DNA of 64,000 nt from Leucobacter celer subsp. astrifaciens (GTDB lineage Bacteria; Actinomycetota; Actinomycetes; Actinomycetales; Microbacteriaceae). Below are positions 45,742 through 54,819 of this stretch, piece by piece (within the stretch, counting starts at the first letter, position 1; each line of letters begins with the position of its first letter). Under the pieces are notes generated by a model that saw only the letters and a list, made by a program, of their open reading frames with translations, did no database searches and had not been told where the DNA came from. The stretch spans positions 62,001-126,000 of the forward strand of contig NZ_JHEI01000135.1 of assembly GCF_001273835.1 (NCBI RefSeq). The letters run 5' to 3'. Made by a program: the position numbers and the translations under genes.

Positions 45742-47379
45742 TCACCACTCGAGGGTGCCCAGCGTGGCCTCGGTCTGTCCGGCCTCACCGCCCCGCGTGT
45801 AGTCGATCGTGATCGTGCTGCCGCCGGCGTGCATGCGGATCAGCGCGGAGACCGAGGTGCCGTCCACCGCGGCAACGCCGTCGACCGCCGTGATCACGTC
45901 GCCCGACTTCAGGCCGGCTTCATCGGCCGCACCGCCGCGCACGAGCTCGACCAGCAGGCCGCCGGCGTGGTTGGCGTCCTCATCGGTGTCCTGGGTGGAG
46001 TCCGCGACCGTTGCGCCGAGCAGTCCGTGCGAGGGCTGGTCGCCCGCGATGATCTCGTCGGCGACCCGGGTCGCGAGATTGGCGGGGATCGCGAAGCCGA
46101 GGCCGTCGCTGCCCGCCGTGCCGTTGGCGCTCGCGGCCGAGGCGATCGCAACATTGATGCCGATCAGCTCACCGCTGCCGTTGAGCAGCGCGCCGCCCGA
46201 GTTGCCGGGGTTGATGGAGGCGTCGGTCTGGATCACGGGAAGCGTCACGGTACCGCCCGCGGCCTGCTGGGACTGCCCCTGGTCCTCGTTGGGAAGCCCG
46301 AAGCGGAAGTCCCACGGGAACCCGTAGCCGTCGCCCTGGCCATCGTCCTCCTGCGGCGTGGGATCCTGCGGGATCAGGGGGCTGCCGACCGAGATGCCGC
46401 GATTCAGCGCGCTCACCACACCGCTGGTCACCGTGTTGGCGAGGTTGAGCGGGGCACCGATCGCAACCGTCAGGTCGCCCACGTCGAGCTGATCCGAGTC
46501 GGCCACCTGAACCGGAGTAAGCCCCTCGGCGTCGACCTTGACCACCGCGAGATCGGCGTAGGGATCGACGCCCACCAGGTCGCCGTCGAGGATGCGGCCG
46601 TCGCTCAGCTTGACGCGGATCTGGGCCCCGCTCGTCGCCGCGCCATCGAGGGTGACGACGTGCGCGTTGGTGATGATGTAGCCGTCCTCGCGGTAGATCA
46701 CCCCGGATCCGGAGCCGCCGGCGCTCGCGCTCGAGACCTCGAGCGTCACGACGCTCGGAGTCGCGATGGCGGCGACGCCGGAGATCGCGGTGGCGTTGTC
46801 CGTATTGTTGAGGGTGATCGCTCCGCCGCCGCCCTGCGCGACCGTCTGCGGGGTCACGTTCGAGGCGACGACCGCCGCCACACCGCCGCCGACCACACCG
46901 CCGAGCAGCGCACCGATCGCGAGCCCCGCGAGCAGCGCTCCCGTGCGGCTCTTGGGCTGCGCCGGATGCGCGGCCGCGGTGGACTGCGCCGGCACCGCCG
47001 CCCCCGGGAAGTAGTGCTGCTGCGGCGACGGCTGCGGCTGCGGGGCTCCGTGTGCGGCCGGGACCTGCGCCGGAGTTCCGTGCTGCTGCGCGTACGTCGG
47101 CGGCTGCGGGGCGGGATCCCCGCCGAACGGCGATCGGTAGTCGTTCCCCGCGACCGACTCGGGCAGGGGCGCGGTCGGCTGCGTCTGAGAGAACGGCTGC
47201 GCGGCCTGCGCGGCAGACGGCGCCTCATTCGGTGCGGCGGACGGCGCGGCGCTCGCGGGCACCGGTGCGCCCGGGCTCCCCGCAGGCGGGGTCGGGCCGT
47301 GCGTCTGGGGCGCAGTCCCTTCGCGGGCTTCGGCGTCGCGTGATGAGCCCTGCTGGTCGTACTCGGGGGTGTTGGTCAT
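45742..47379 (-). CDS. Membrane-anchored HtrA/DegP-type serine protease with PDZ domain
   Basis: 545 residues, similar in layout to mycobacterial PepD/HtrA. A Pro/Gln/Ala-rich cytoplasmic N-terminus (1-145), one membrane helix (about 147-172, GALLAGLAIGALLGGVVGGG), a trypsin-like domain with His in ITNAHVVT (about 240), Asp in DPYADLAVVKV (about 278) and Ser in PGNSGGALLN (about 393), then a PDZ domain (about 440-540, GLKSGDVITAVDGVAAVDG). It degrades or refolds damaged exported proteins. An AAGGGAG SD precedes the ATG. A terminator separates it from the upstream adhesin gene. Confidence 0.93.
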   Translation of the reverse strand: MTNTPEYDQQGSSRDAEAREGTAPQTHGPTPPAGSPGAPVPASAAPSAAPNEAPSAAQAAQPFSQTQPTAPLPESVAGNDYRSPFGGDPAPQPPTYAQQHGTPAQVPAAHGAPQPQPSPQQHYFPGAAVPAQSTAAAHPAQPKSRTGALLAGLAIGALLGGVVGGGVAAVVASNVTPQTVAQGGGGAITLNNTDNATAISGVAAIATPSVVTLEVSSASAGGSGSGVIYREDGYIITNAHVVTLDGAATSGAQIRVKLSDGRILDGDLVGVDPYADLAVVKVDAEGLTPVQVADSDQLDVGDLTVAIGAPLNLANTVTSGVVSALNRGISVGSPLIPQDPTPQEDDGQGDGYGFPWDFRFGLPNEDQGQSQQAAGGTVTLPVIQTDASINPGNSGGALLNGSGELIGINVAIASAASANGTAGSDGLGFAIPANLATRVADEIIAGDQPSHGLLGATVADSTQDTDEDANHAGGLLVELVRGGAADEAGLKSGDVITAVDGVAAVDGTSVSALIRMHAGGSTITIDYTRGGEAGQTEATLGTLEW

Positions 47380-47461
47380 GGGGAGCTCCCTTCTCGTGCG
47401 TTCCAGCCTGGTCCGTCAAGCTATGAATTACGTTTGCGAGCACTGCATGTGATCTGCAGAT

Positions 47462-47504
47462 CGGAGGCGGGTGCGCGCTCGCGCGGAGCGCGCATCCGCC
47501 TCCG
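47462..47504 (-). terminator. Strong terminator hairpin after the thioester adhesin gene
   Basis: A 19-bp stem (CGGAGGCGGGTGCGCGCTC and its complement, one G-T pair) with a 5-nt loop, starting 12 bp after the stop. It separates the adhesin and htrA transcripts. Confidence 0.85.
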
Positions 47505-47516
47505 AGGGTACTCCGG

Positions 47517-50500
47517 TCACTCGAGCGCCTCTGCCATGTCGCGGCACTCCCGCACCCGTGCACGGCGGCCGCGATGCCGATGCACCAGCGCAGCGGTGAG
47601 CGCTGCGGCGAGGAGCAGGATCCCGGACACGAGCAGGAACGGCTGCGCGGAGGAACCTCCGGTCGACGCCAGCGGCGGGCGCAGCGGGGTCGCAGGATCC
47701 TTCGCGAGCACCTCGAACGCCTCGCTCGAAGCACCGCACTCCCCGACGCGGACCACGTGAGTCTCCCCCTGCTCGATCATCACGAGGGTCTCGACGTATC
47801 CCCCGAGCCCGATGTGCGCCTCCGTCGTGCGCACGTGCCGGGACTCGTACCGTCCCGGCCCGCGAACGACCACCCCTTCGGCGTCGCCGAGATCCTCGAT
47901 CTCCGTGTCCGGAGCGCAGCTCATCGCTCCTGACGCCGGTCGTTCGTAGGCGGCGAACACCACCCTGAACTCGATGTCCTCCCGCTGCGAGAGCACGCCG
48001 GTCACCATCGCGACGTCGTACATGTCCTCGCCGACGGTCACCGTGCCCGCGGACTCCGTGCGCACCTCCGGATACTGCACGGTGGTCGTCTCGTTCGGCA
48101 GACCGCAGCGTCCCCGGTGCAGCACCAGCGACTCCGTCCCCTCCCGCAGCACGAGCGTCTCCACCCACCATATGGTGTCGCCGTACTCCGGCAGCGCGGT
48201 CACCTCGGGAGAGACCACCTCGCCGGGTCCGCTCACCGGCACTGCGTCCGTGGTGAACAGTCGATTCTCATCGACGCACTCGGCGGCGTCGGTCCCGGTG
48301 CGACTCGCGTCGCCGCGATACCCCTCGAACAGCACCTCATGAGTCACCCCCTCGCGCGCACTCAGCTCGCCCGAGACGATCGCGGTATCTCTCATGCGAT
48401 CGCCCACGGCCACGAACTCGCTCGCCTCGGTCGTGACCTCGGGAGCGCTGATCACGGTGGTCTCGTGCTGAAGCCCGCACTCGCCCTCGTGCACGGCGAG
48501 GCGCTCGTCGCCCTGCACGAGCCACAGCGTCTCCACCCACCAGACGGCGCCGACCCAATCGGGCTGCGCGAGCACCTCGTCGGAGCGCACCTCGCCGAGC
48601 CCTGCCACCTCGATCGCGTCCAGCTCGAACAATCTGTTGTCGTCCGCGCACACGGGGCTCCCAGCGATCCGCGTCTCATCCGCGTTCTCCTCGGCGTCGC
48701 CCGCTGCCGTCTCGTAGCGCTCTCGATAGCCGCTGAAGGAGACCTCCCAGCGAGCCTCCTCGTTCGCCTCGAGCTGCCCGGAGACCTTCGCGATATCGAA
48801 GATCCGGTCTCCGGCCACCGCGGTCGGCACAGCCTCGGTCTCGACCGCAGGCCGGCCGATGCGGGTCGTCTCGTTCTCGAGTCCGCACGCGCCGCGATGC
48901 ACGACCTGCGGGCCGTCGCCGGTGTCGACGAACAGGGTCTCGACCCACCAGATCACGGTGCCGTGCTCCCAGCGGGCGGCGAACCCGGGAGAGCGCACCT
49001 CACCGGGCCCGGCGACGGGCATCGACGGAGATCGGAACACGATGTTCTCGGCTGAGCAGCTCGGCTCAGCCGGCACGATCCCGTCGGCGCCGGCGTCGGT
49101 CTCGTCCGAACCCGGCGCACGGTACGCCTCGAACCTGATGGAGTACTCCGCCTCGGGCGAGAACGATCCCGAGAGCGTCGCCACGTCGAAGATCTCCTCA
49201 CCGACCACCGCATCGGGCAGCGCGCGCGTCACCACCCCCGGCTGCCCGATGCGAGTGGTCTCGTTCGGGACGCCGCACCTGCCCTGGTGCACCACGGCGC
49301 CGCGCGATAGCACCCGCTCCACCCAGTGGATCGTTCCTGAGCTGCGCACGGGCACCGGCTCCGTGCGGAAGTGCCCCGCTCCCGGCACCGGGATTCCGGA
49401 CTGACGGTGGACGGGCTGAGCGACGCAGCGCTCCGCGGCGCTCATCGCGCCGATCTCTTCCGCACTCCAGAGGAGGGGATCTCGTCGCTGCTCCAGCACG
49501 GGATCCCTCCCGGTGAGATAGACCGGGGCACCGCTCTCATCCGTAACAGGCTGGCCGGCCTCGTCCAGCTGCGGCGCGGGGTAGGCGGTGCCGTCCGCCG
49601 CGACGCCCGTGCTGGGGTTGCCGTCGGCGTCGGTCACGGGGATCCGCTCTCCGTCGGCGTCCTCGAGCGGACTGCCGTCCGGCGCCGCCCACCACTCCGA
49701 CCACAGCGGTTCCCCGCTCTCCGGATCCTCCGCCTGCGCCTCGTAAGCCTCGCCCAGGATCGGCTGCCACGTATCGTCGTACTTCTGAGCGCCCGCTTCG
49801 GGGAGCAAGTAGGCCGTGAAGTCGGCCTCCGCGTTCGGCCACATCTGCAGCTCCTTGCCCCGCGGAGGAGTGACGATCAGCACGTCCGTCATCGTGCCGC
49901 CGACCTCGGCGGAGGGTTCGGCGAGCGATGAGGCGGTCGGCGGAGCCCACTCACGGGTATCCGTCGACACCGCTGCGAACACGCCGGCGAGGTCCTGCCG
50001 CTTGGAGCTGCCGGTGGCGACGGCCACCCGCTGGCCACTTCCTCCCGTAGATGCGGTGGTCGCGTAGACGTCGAGCTGCGGTTCCCAGCCGGGGGCACCG
50101 GTCGAGACCCACGCTCCGGAGACCTCGAGCTTCTGCGCTCCCGCACGCAGCTGGATGTATCGTGCGGATGCCTCACTCGCGGACACCGCGATCTTGGACG
50201 CGCCGTTCCGGATGAACGTGCCTCCCTGCACCGTCAACGATGTGGTGCCCTTCGGATACGCCACTCTGAACCGTCCTTCGTGTCCTCCGGGATCCGCACC
50301 GAGTTGGAGCCTGCCCGTGACGGGCGTGGGAGTCGTCGGCGCCTTGGCCTGCTGCTTCGCCTCGGCATACAACCGGTCGGAGGTCGCGATGAGATCCCGT
50401 CCCCGCTGCGATCCCTGCAGCGTTGCGATCTTCTGGTTCAGCTGGGCGTTGCCGCTGCGGAAGTTCTCGCGCATGCGCCAGATCGTCAGCTGCACGGCCG

Positions 50501-50918
50501 CCGCACTCCACGCATCGCCGTTCTGGCCGTGACGGTCGATGAGGTAGTTCATCTGCCGCATACCGGCGGGATCACCCCATGACGAGAACAGCCCGGTTCG
50601 GCCCGGCAGCACGCTCACCCGACCGGCCGCTCCGACGTATCCAGACGGTTCGCTCATGGATACCTCGATGCAGTAGGCACGCTTCCCGTTCGGCATGATG
50701 AAGTTCGAGATCGTCAGGCCGCCCGAGAAGCTCACGCTCTCGCCTCGCGGCAGGGCCTCCGCCGGAGCCGAGTCGACCGCGACGATTGCGCCCCCGACGA
50801 GCAGGCTGGCCGCCGTCGCTCCCGCCACTCTCCGGAGAAGCCGTCTGACGCGTTCTCGAACGAGCGTGCGCGGGGCTGCAGCGCCGCGGGCGGGTCGTCC
50901 CGGATTGGGTCTGGTCAT
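47517..50918 (-). CDS. Wall-anchored thioester-domain surface adhesin with Cys-rich repeats
   Basis: 1133 residues. Signal peptide after a basic start (about 1-55, cleavage near APAEA). A TQXA-type thioester domain (about 60-150): Cys83 in KRAYCIEVS and Gln142 in AAVQLTIW fit the [YF]C and Q-x-x-[hydrophobic]-W pair that forms an internal Cys-Gln thioester in Gram-positive adhesins. Thr/Pro linker at about 193-200, an intermediate region, an acidic stretch (about 400-490), then repeats of about 123-135 residues with GxCG(x)3ETT near residues 549, 678, 813, 937 and (degenerate) 1060. Each repeat also has W-V-E-[TR]-[LV], a [IM]-[FYR]-D-x-A-x-[VL]-[ST]-G segment and a second Cys. The C-terminus has sorting signal LASTG (1083-1087), a membrane helix and a basic tail. 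AGGAGG SD. Predicted to bind surfaces or host tissue covalently. Confidence 0.9.
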   Translation of the reverse strand: MTRPNPGRPARGAAAPRTLVRERVRRLLRRVAGATAASLLVGGAIVAVDSAPAEALPRGESVSFSGGLTISNFIMPNGKRAYCIEVSMSEPSGYVGAAGRVSVLPGRTGLFSSWGDPAGMRQMNYLIDRHGQNGDAWSAAAVQLTIWRMRENFRSGNAQLNQKIATLQGSQRGRDLIATSDRLYAEAKQQAKAPTTPTPVTGRLQLGADPGGHEGRFRVAYPKGTTSLTVQGGTFIRNGASKIAVSASEASARYIQLRAGAQKLEVSGAWVSTGAPGWEPQLDVYATTASTGGSGQRVAVATGSSKRQDLAGVFAAVSTDTREWAPPTASSLAEPSAEVGGTMTDVLIVTPPRGKELQMWPNAEADFTAYLLPEAGAQKYDDTWQPILGEAYEAQAEDPESGEPLWSEWWAAPDGSPLEDADGERIPVTDADGNPSTGVAADGTAYPAPQLDEAGQPVTDESGAPVYLTGRDPVLEQRRDPLLWSAEEIGAMSAAERCVAQPVHRQSGIPVPGAGHFRTEPVPVRSSGTIHWVERVLSRGAVVHQGRCGVPNETTRIGQPGVVTRALPDAVVGEEIFDVATLSGSFSPEAEYSIRFEAYRAPGSDETDAGADGIVPAEPSCSAENIVFRSPSMPVAGPGEVRSPGFAARWEHGTVIWWVETLFVDTGDGPQVVHRGACGLENETTRIGRPAVETEAVPTAVAGDRIFDIAKVSGQLEANEEARWEVSFSGYRERYETAAGDAEENADETRIAGSPVCADDNRLFELDAIEVAGLGEVRSDEVLAQPDWVGAVWWVETLWLVQGDERLAVHEGECGLQHETTVISAPEVTTEASEFVAVGDRMRDTAIVSGELSAREGVTHEVLFEGYRGDASRTGTDAAECVDENRLFTTDAVPVSGPGEVVSPEVTALPEYGDTIWWVETLVLREGTESLVLHRGRCGLPNETTTVQYPEVRTESAGTVTVGEDMYDVAMVTGVLSQREDIEFRVVFAAYERPASGAMSCAPDTEIEDLGDAEGVVVRGPGRYESRHVRTTEAHIGLGGYVETLVMIEQGETHVVRVGECGASSEAFEVLAKDPATPLRPPLASTGGSSAQPFLLVSGILLLAAALTAALVHRHRGRRARVRECRDMAEALE

Positions 50919-50931
50919 GTTCGTGCCTCCT

Positions 50932-51044
50932 GATGCGAATCGCTCGAGAACGCCGCGTACTGGCGCTCCTCAATCGATGCTGCAGGCTCCCCGGATCCGC
51001 CTGTTTCGACCGTCCACAAGCGATTTTGCGGCTCGATTCGCATC
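50932..51044. repeat. 11-bp inverted repeat bracketing the adhesin upstream region
   Basis: GATGCGAATCG (50932-50942) abuts the adhesin SD, and its exact complement CGATTCGCATC lies at 51034-51044, enclosing 91 bp that must include the adhesin promoter if it is local. It may be an operator pair, a long-range leader hairpin that would put a stem next to the SD, or arms of an invertible segment. No evidence distinguishes these. Confidence 0.6.
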
Positions 51045-51078
51045 GACGCAGAATCCGTGCTAAAGTTAATTCTTGTGC

Positions 51079-51152
51079 CGCGGGGTGGAGCAGTTCGGTA
51101 GCTCGCCGGGCTCATAACCCGGAGGTCGTAGGTTCAAATCCTGCCCCCGCAA
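51079..51152 (+). tRNA. Initiator tRNA-fMet (CAU)
   Basis: 74 nt, cloverleaf readable by eye. Acceptor CGCGGGG / CCCCGCA with the C1-A72 mismatch that marks initiator tRNAs; anticodon arm CCGGGCTCATAACCCGG with three G-C pairs next to the CAU loop; T arm GTAGG-TTCAAAT-CCTGC; discriminator A. The 3' CCA is not encoded. A terminator follows, so it is a single-gene transcript, divergent from the adhesin gene. Confidence 0.96.
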
Positions 51153-51173
51153 CGGAAACGCGACACAGAAAGG

Positions 51174-51208
51174 CCCCTGATCAGGAGAAATCCGGATCAG
51201 GGGTCTTT
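51174..51208 (+). terminator. Terminator of the initiator tRNA gene
   Basis: A 9-bp stem CCCCTGATC / GATCAGGGG with a 12-nt loop, followed by TCTTTC, 21 bp after the tRNA. Confidence 0.85.
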
Positions 51209-51540
51209 CGCATGTCCCCATCTCCGGTCACCGCAGTGGTCGTGATCGAAGGCACCCCACCGACGAAGAATCTTTGCACCCAGTGCGTTCGCGCTCAGTT
51301 GTGAGCGGAGCGCCGATCCGGACCTATCGGATACACGGGGGTTGTCGGCAGAAACGCGTGGATGGGCGTGGGCATGTCGAACCGCCCGGTGGTCTCTCCC
51401 CTACGCGCGCCAGTAGTTGCCGCCATTTCTCCGGTTTGGTGACATCTACTGACGCGCGAATGTCGGGTGGGTGGCCTCGCGTGAGCGGTGCAGCGAGCAG
51501 CACACCGAGCGGTCCACAACGCCGAGCGGTGCACAACGCA
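51209..51540. other. Noncoding stretch between tRNA-fMet and UPF0182 gene
   Basis: No reading frame here looks coding; one leftward frame that crosses it is the shadow of the UPF0182 3' end. It holds an imperfect inverted repeat, CGCGCGCCAGTAG (51404-51416) and CTACTGACGCGCG (51446-51458), with 12 of 13 positions pairing. It also holds two 17-bp tandem units, CCGAGCGGT(C/G)CACAACG (51505-51521 and 51522-51538). Possibly a decayed element next to the tRNA; I see no integrase or obvious att duplication. Confidence 0.45.
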
Positions 51541-51576
51541 CGACGGCCCGGCTCCCTCGCGGGAACCGGGCCGTCG
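51541..51576 (-). terminator. Terminator hairpin after the UPF0182 gene
   Basis: An 11-bp outer stem CGACGGCCCGG / CCGGGCCGTCG continues, past one mismatch, into an inner 4-bp stem with a TCGC loop, 13 bp after the stop codon. A weak T content follows on the minus strand. Confidence 0.8.
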
Positions 51577-51589
51577 TATGGCGTGCAGG

Positions 51590-54500
51590 CTACTCGGCCT
51601 GCAGAGCCGCCTCAAGCGCTCTGCGCAGGCGCTCATCGGCTCGGCCGTACGCCGTCCAATCACCGGACTGCATCGCCTCGTCGCGGTCCTTGATGGCCTC
51701 CTGCATCTCTCGCAGCGCCTCGTCCAGATCCATCTCGGATCCGCTCGAACCGCTCGGCTCATCCTCACCGGCGGGCTCGTCGGTCTCACCCGTTTCCCCG
51801 GTGTCATCCGGCGACTCCGGAACTTCGACGCCGCCGTCTCCGGCATTGGCACCCGAGTTGCCGCCGAAGAGGGAGTCGAGCGCCTCGTCGAGGGTGTCCT
51901 CGAACGCGATCTGATCGCCGAAGGCCACGAGCACCTTCTGCAGGATCGGGAAGCTGGTGCCCGACGATGCCTGCACGTAGACCGGCTGCACGTACAGCAG
52001 GCCGCCGCCGACCGGCAGGGTCAGCAGATTGCCGCTGATGACGCGGCTCTCGCCCTGACGCAGGATGTTGAGCAGGCGCGACACCTCGGAGTCGGTGGTG
52101 AAGCTGTTCTGCACCTGACCGGGGCCCGGGATCGGGTTGCCCTTCGGCAGCGTCAGCAGCTTGAGCGTGCCGTACTCCTCGGAGACCTCACCCTCGTCGG
52201 AGCCCGCATTGGAGTTCGCCGCGAGGTAGCCCGTGAGGATGTCTCGCGAGCCCTCACCCTGCTGGTCCGGGATGTAGGTCGAGTAGATCGAGTAGTTCGG
52301 CGCGGCGTTGGCTCCGGCCGCGAGTGTCAGGTAGTACGGCGGCTGGGCGCGTTTCACCGCGCCTGCCGCGCTGCTCGACACCGGGTCATCGGGCGTGCGC
52401 CACCGGTCCTCGGCCGAGTAGAAGGCGTCGGAGTCGGTCACGTGGTACTGGCCGAGCACGGCGCGCTGCACCTTGAACAGATCGCTCGGGTAGCGCACGT
52501 GGCTGAGCAGGTCACCGCTCATCTCGGAAACGCTCTCGAGCGTGCCCGGGAAGATCTTGCCCCACGACTGCAGCAGCGGATCCTCGGCATCCCAGGCGTA
52601 CAGCTTCACCGAGCCGTCGTACGCATCGACGGTTGCCTTGACCGAGTTGCGGATGTAGTTGATCGTCTTGGGCATCGGGTCGGTTCGCTCGTTGTCCGAA
52701 TCGACCGTGAGGGCGTTCATGTCGTTCTGCTGCGAGTAGGGATAGTCGGCGGACGTGGTGTAGCCGTCGATGATCCAGACGATGCGCCCATCGACCACGG
52801 AGGCGTAGGGGGACTTGTCGACCGTGAGGTAAGGGGCGACCTTCTGCACGCGCTCGACGGGGTTGCGGTCGTAGAGGATCTGGGATCCCTCGACCACGGC
52901 GCCCGACAGCAGCACCTCCATGTCCTGGAACTTCAGCGCGTAGATGAGCTTCGTGAAGAGGTTGCTCAGCGTGGGACCACCGTCACCGGAGAAGGTGGTC
53001 ATGTTCTGGCGACCCGCGGGGGCCTCCTCGATCACTTCCTCCTCGGTTGCAGGAGCCTCCTCAGTTGCAGGAGCCTCCTCCTCGGTCGCGGTCTCGTCTG
53101 CGGCCGCCTCGTCGCTCCCGGGCTCGGCCGGCTCGGGATCGTCGGCCGTGGCCTCGGCGGTGCTCTCGGCGTCTGCGGGGAAGTCGAGCTCGATCGGCTT
53201 GTCCCGCTCGCCGCCCACGATGGAGTACTCGGGCGAGTTCATGCCAAAGTAGACGCGCGGCTCGAACTCGCCGAGCCTTCCGCTCGTGGGGATCCCGTTC
53301 TCGAGGAATACCGGCTCACCGCCGGGCGAGCGCTGGTTGCCGTAGGCCGCGACCAGGCCGTAGCCGTGCGTGTACACGAGCGTGCGGTTGAACCAGCCGC
53401 TCTGATCGCTGATGTCGATGTCTCGGATCGCCGAGACCGTGTCCTCCACGCGGCCGTCGATCTCGTAGCGATCGACGTTGAGCGAGGTGGGGAACTGGTA
53501 GTACTGACGGATCTGCTCGAGCTGGGCGAACGTGGGCGACACGACCTCGGGGTCGATGATGCGGATGTTGGCCGTGGTCTCCGCATCGTTGCGGAGCGCG
53601 CCGGGCTCCGCGTCGGTCACCGCGTCGTAGCGCTCGACCTGTACATCGTCGATGCCGTAGGCGGCGCGAGTCGCTTCGATGTTGCGCTCGATGTATTCGG
53701 CTTCGAGGCTCTTCTCGTCGGGACGCACTTGGAACTGCTGCACGGCCCACGGATAGCCGACACCCAGCACGATGCTCGACACGAGGAAGAGCGCGGTACC
53801 GATCACCGGCAGGCGCCACTTGCCGGTGAAGGCGGTGACGAGGAACAGCACGGCCACGATGATGGCGATGCCGGCCAGGATCTGCTTGCCGGGGATCACC
53901 GCGTGCACGTCTTGGAAGAGCGCGCCGGTCCACTGCCCGTTGGTCCCGGTGAGCGTTCCGTACTGATCGAGCCACAGGCTCGCCGCCTGCAGCAGCAGGT
54001 ACACGGTGGCGAGCACCGCCGCCTGGATGCGGGTGGCCTTCGAGACCCGCACGTCGCGGCCCGAGAAGGAGATGCCGCCATAGAGGTAGCTCGTCGCCAC
54101 CCCCGCGATGAGCGAGATCAGCACCACCGCGGAGGCGAAGCCGACGACGCCGCGCAGCATCGGCAGGTCGAAGAGGAAGAACGAGATGTCGAGCCCGAAC
54201 TGGGCGTCCTGCTGACCCGAGTTCTCGCCGTTGAGCCACAGCAGCGCGCGCTGCCACTGCGTGCCGGTGCTGAAGCCGGCGAAGAGGCCGACGACGGCCG
54301 GCAGTCCCCACTTCACGAGGCGGCGCAACGGCTCGAACAGCTCCTGATAGCGATCGAGCTGCGCGGTGAGACGGGCGTATACGGGGCGCTTGCGATAGGC
54401 GATGTCGATCGCGAAGAAGACCGGCACTGCCATGCCGACGAATCCGATCGCGAACATCACCCCCGCGGCGATCCACTGGGTGGTCAGCACGGGCAGGTAT

Positions 54501-54646
54501 CCGAGTTGGCGATACCACATCACCTCTGCGAGCACCGCTGCCACGGCGAGGAAGCCGAGGATCAGCACCACCACCAGGATCACGGTGATGGCGAGCGGCG
54601 ATAGTCGGCGCTGACGGGCCGGAGCGTGTGCGTTCTGGTCGGTCAC
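51590..54646 (-). CDS. UPF0182 family membrane protein
   Basis: 1018 residues of UPF0182, a large actinobacterial/cyanobacterial membrane protein family of unknown function (M. tuberculosis Rv3193c type). Seven hydrophobic segments in the first about 330 residues, then a long exported domain with family landmarks QFQVRPDEKSLEAEYIERNI, NIRIIDPEVVSPTFAQLEQI and VRYPSDLFKVQRAVLGQYHV. An acidic Ala/Thr/Glu-rich insertion (about 480-535, EEAPATEE repeats) and an acidic C-terminal tail are not part of the core. GTG start. Upstream is the PDZ-Lon protease gene, as in mycobacteria. Confidence 0.93.
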   Translation of the reverse strand: MTDQNAHAPARQRRLSPLAITVILVVVLILGFLAVAAVLAEVMWYRQLGYLPVLTTQWIAAGVMFAIGFVGMAVPVFFAIDIAYRKRPVYARLTAQLDRYQELFEPLRRLVKWGLPAVVGLFAGFSTGTQWQRALLWLNGENSGQQDAQFGLDISFFLFDLPMLRGVVGFASAVVLISLIAGVATSYLYGGISFSGRDVRVSKATRIQAAVLATVYLLLQAASLWLDQYGTLTGTNGQWTGALFQDVHAVIPGKQILAGIAIIVAVLFLVTAFTGKWRLPVIGTALFLVSSIVLGVGYPWAVQQFQVRPDEKSLEAEYIERNIEATRAAYGIDDVQVERYDAVTDAEPGALRNDAETTANIRIIDPEVVSPTFAQLEQIRQYYQFPTSLNVDRYEIDGRVEDTVSAIRDIDISDQSGWFNRTLVYTHGYGLVAAYGNQRSPGGEPVFLENGIPTSGRLGEFEPRVYFGMNSPEYSIVGGERDKPIELDFPADAESTAEATADDPEPAEPGSDEAAADETATEEEAPATEEAPATEEEVIEEAPAGRQNMTTFSGDGGPTLSNLFTKLIYALKFQDMEVLLSGAVVEGSQILYDRNPVERVQKVAPYLTVDKSPYASVVDGRIVWIIDGYTTSADYPYSQQNDMNALTVDSDNERTDPMPKTINYIRNSVKATVDAYDGSVKLYAWDAEDPLLQSWGKIFPGTLESVSEMSGDLLSHVRYPSDLFKVQRAVLGQYHVTDSDAFYSAEDRWRTPDDPVSSSAAGAVKRAQPPYYLTLAAGANAAPNYSIYSTYIPDQQGEGSRDILTGYLAANSNAGSDEGEVSEEYGTLKLLTLPKGNPIPGPGQVQNSFTTDSEVSRLLNILRQGESRVISGNLLTLPVGGGLLYVQPVYVQASSGTSFPILQKVLVAFGDQIAFEDTLDEALDSLFGGNSGANAGDGGVEVPESPDDTGETGETDEPAGEDEPSGSSGSEMDLDEALREMQEAIKDRDEAMQSGDWTAYGRADERLRRALEAALQAE

Positions 54647-54778
54647 GTCTCTGTAGTTCTTCCTGTCCAGAGTGCACCCTTCGAAGGGTGCCGGGCGGGG
54701 TCCGTACCACCCTATCGGTCGCCCCTGACAAGAACCCCGGCAAGGCGCTCAAGGCACAGCGCAGCTGTGCGCGCCGTT

Positions 54779-54819
54779 CACTCCCCCTCGTTCGCGCCGC
54801 TACTCCCCCTCGTGCGCGT
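54779..54819. repeat. Imperfect 20-bp tandem duplication at the end of the PDZ-Lon gene
   Basis: TCACTCCCCCTCGTTCGCGC (54779-54798) resembles CTACTCCCCCTCGTGCGCGT (54800-54819), which carries the stop codon and last codons of the protease gene. It looks like a small duplication of the gene's 3' end. Confidence 0.55.

Noticed and set aside
51295..51852. Leftward hypothetical gene beyond the UPF0182 3' end
   Set aside because: Overlaps UPF0182 in another frame, Arg/Pro/Ser-rich composition typical of a shadow frame, and crosses the terminator hairpin.
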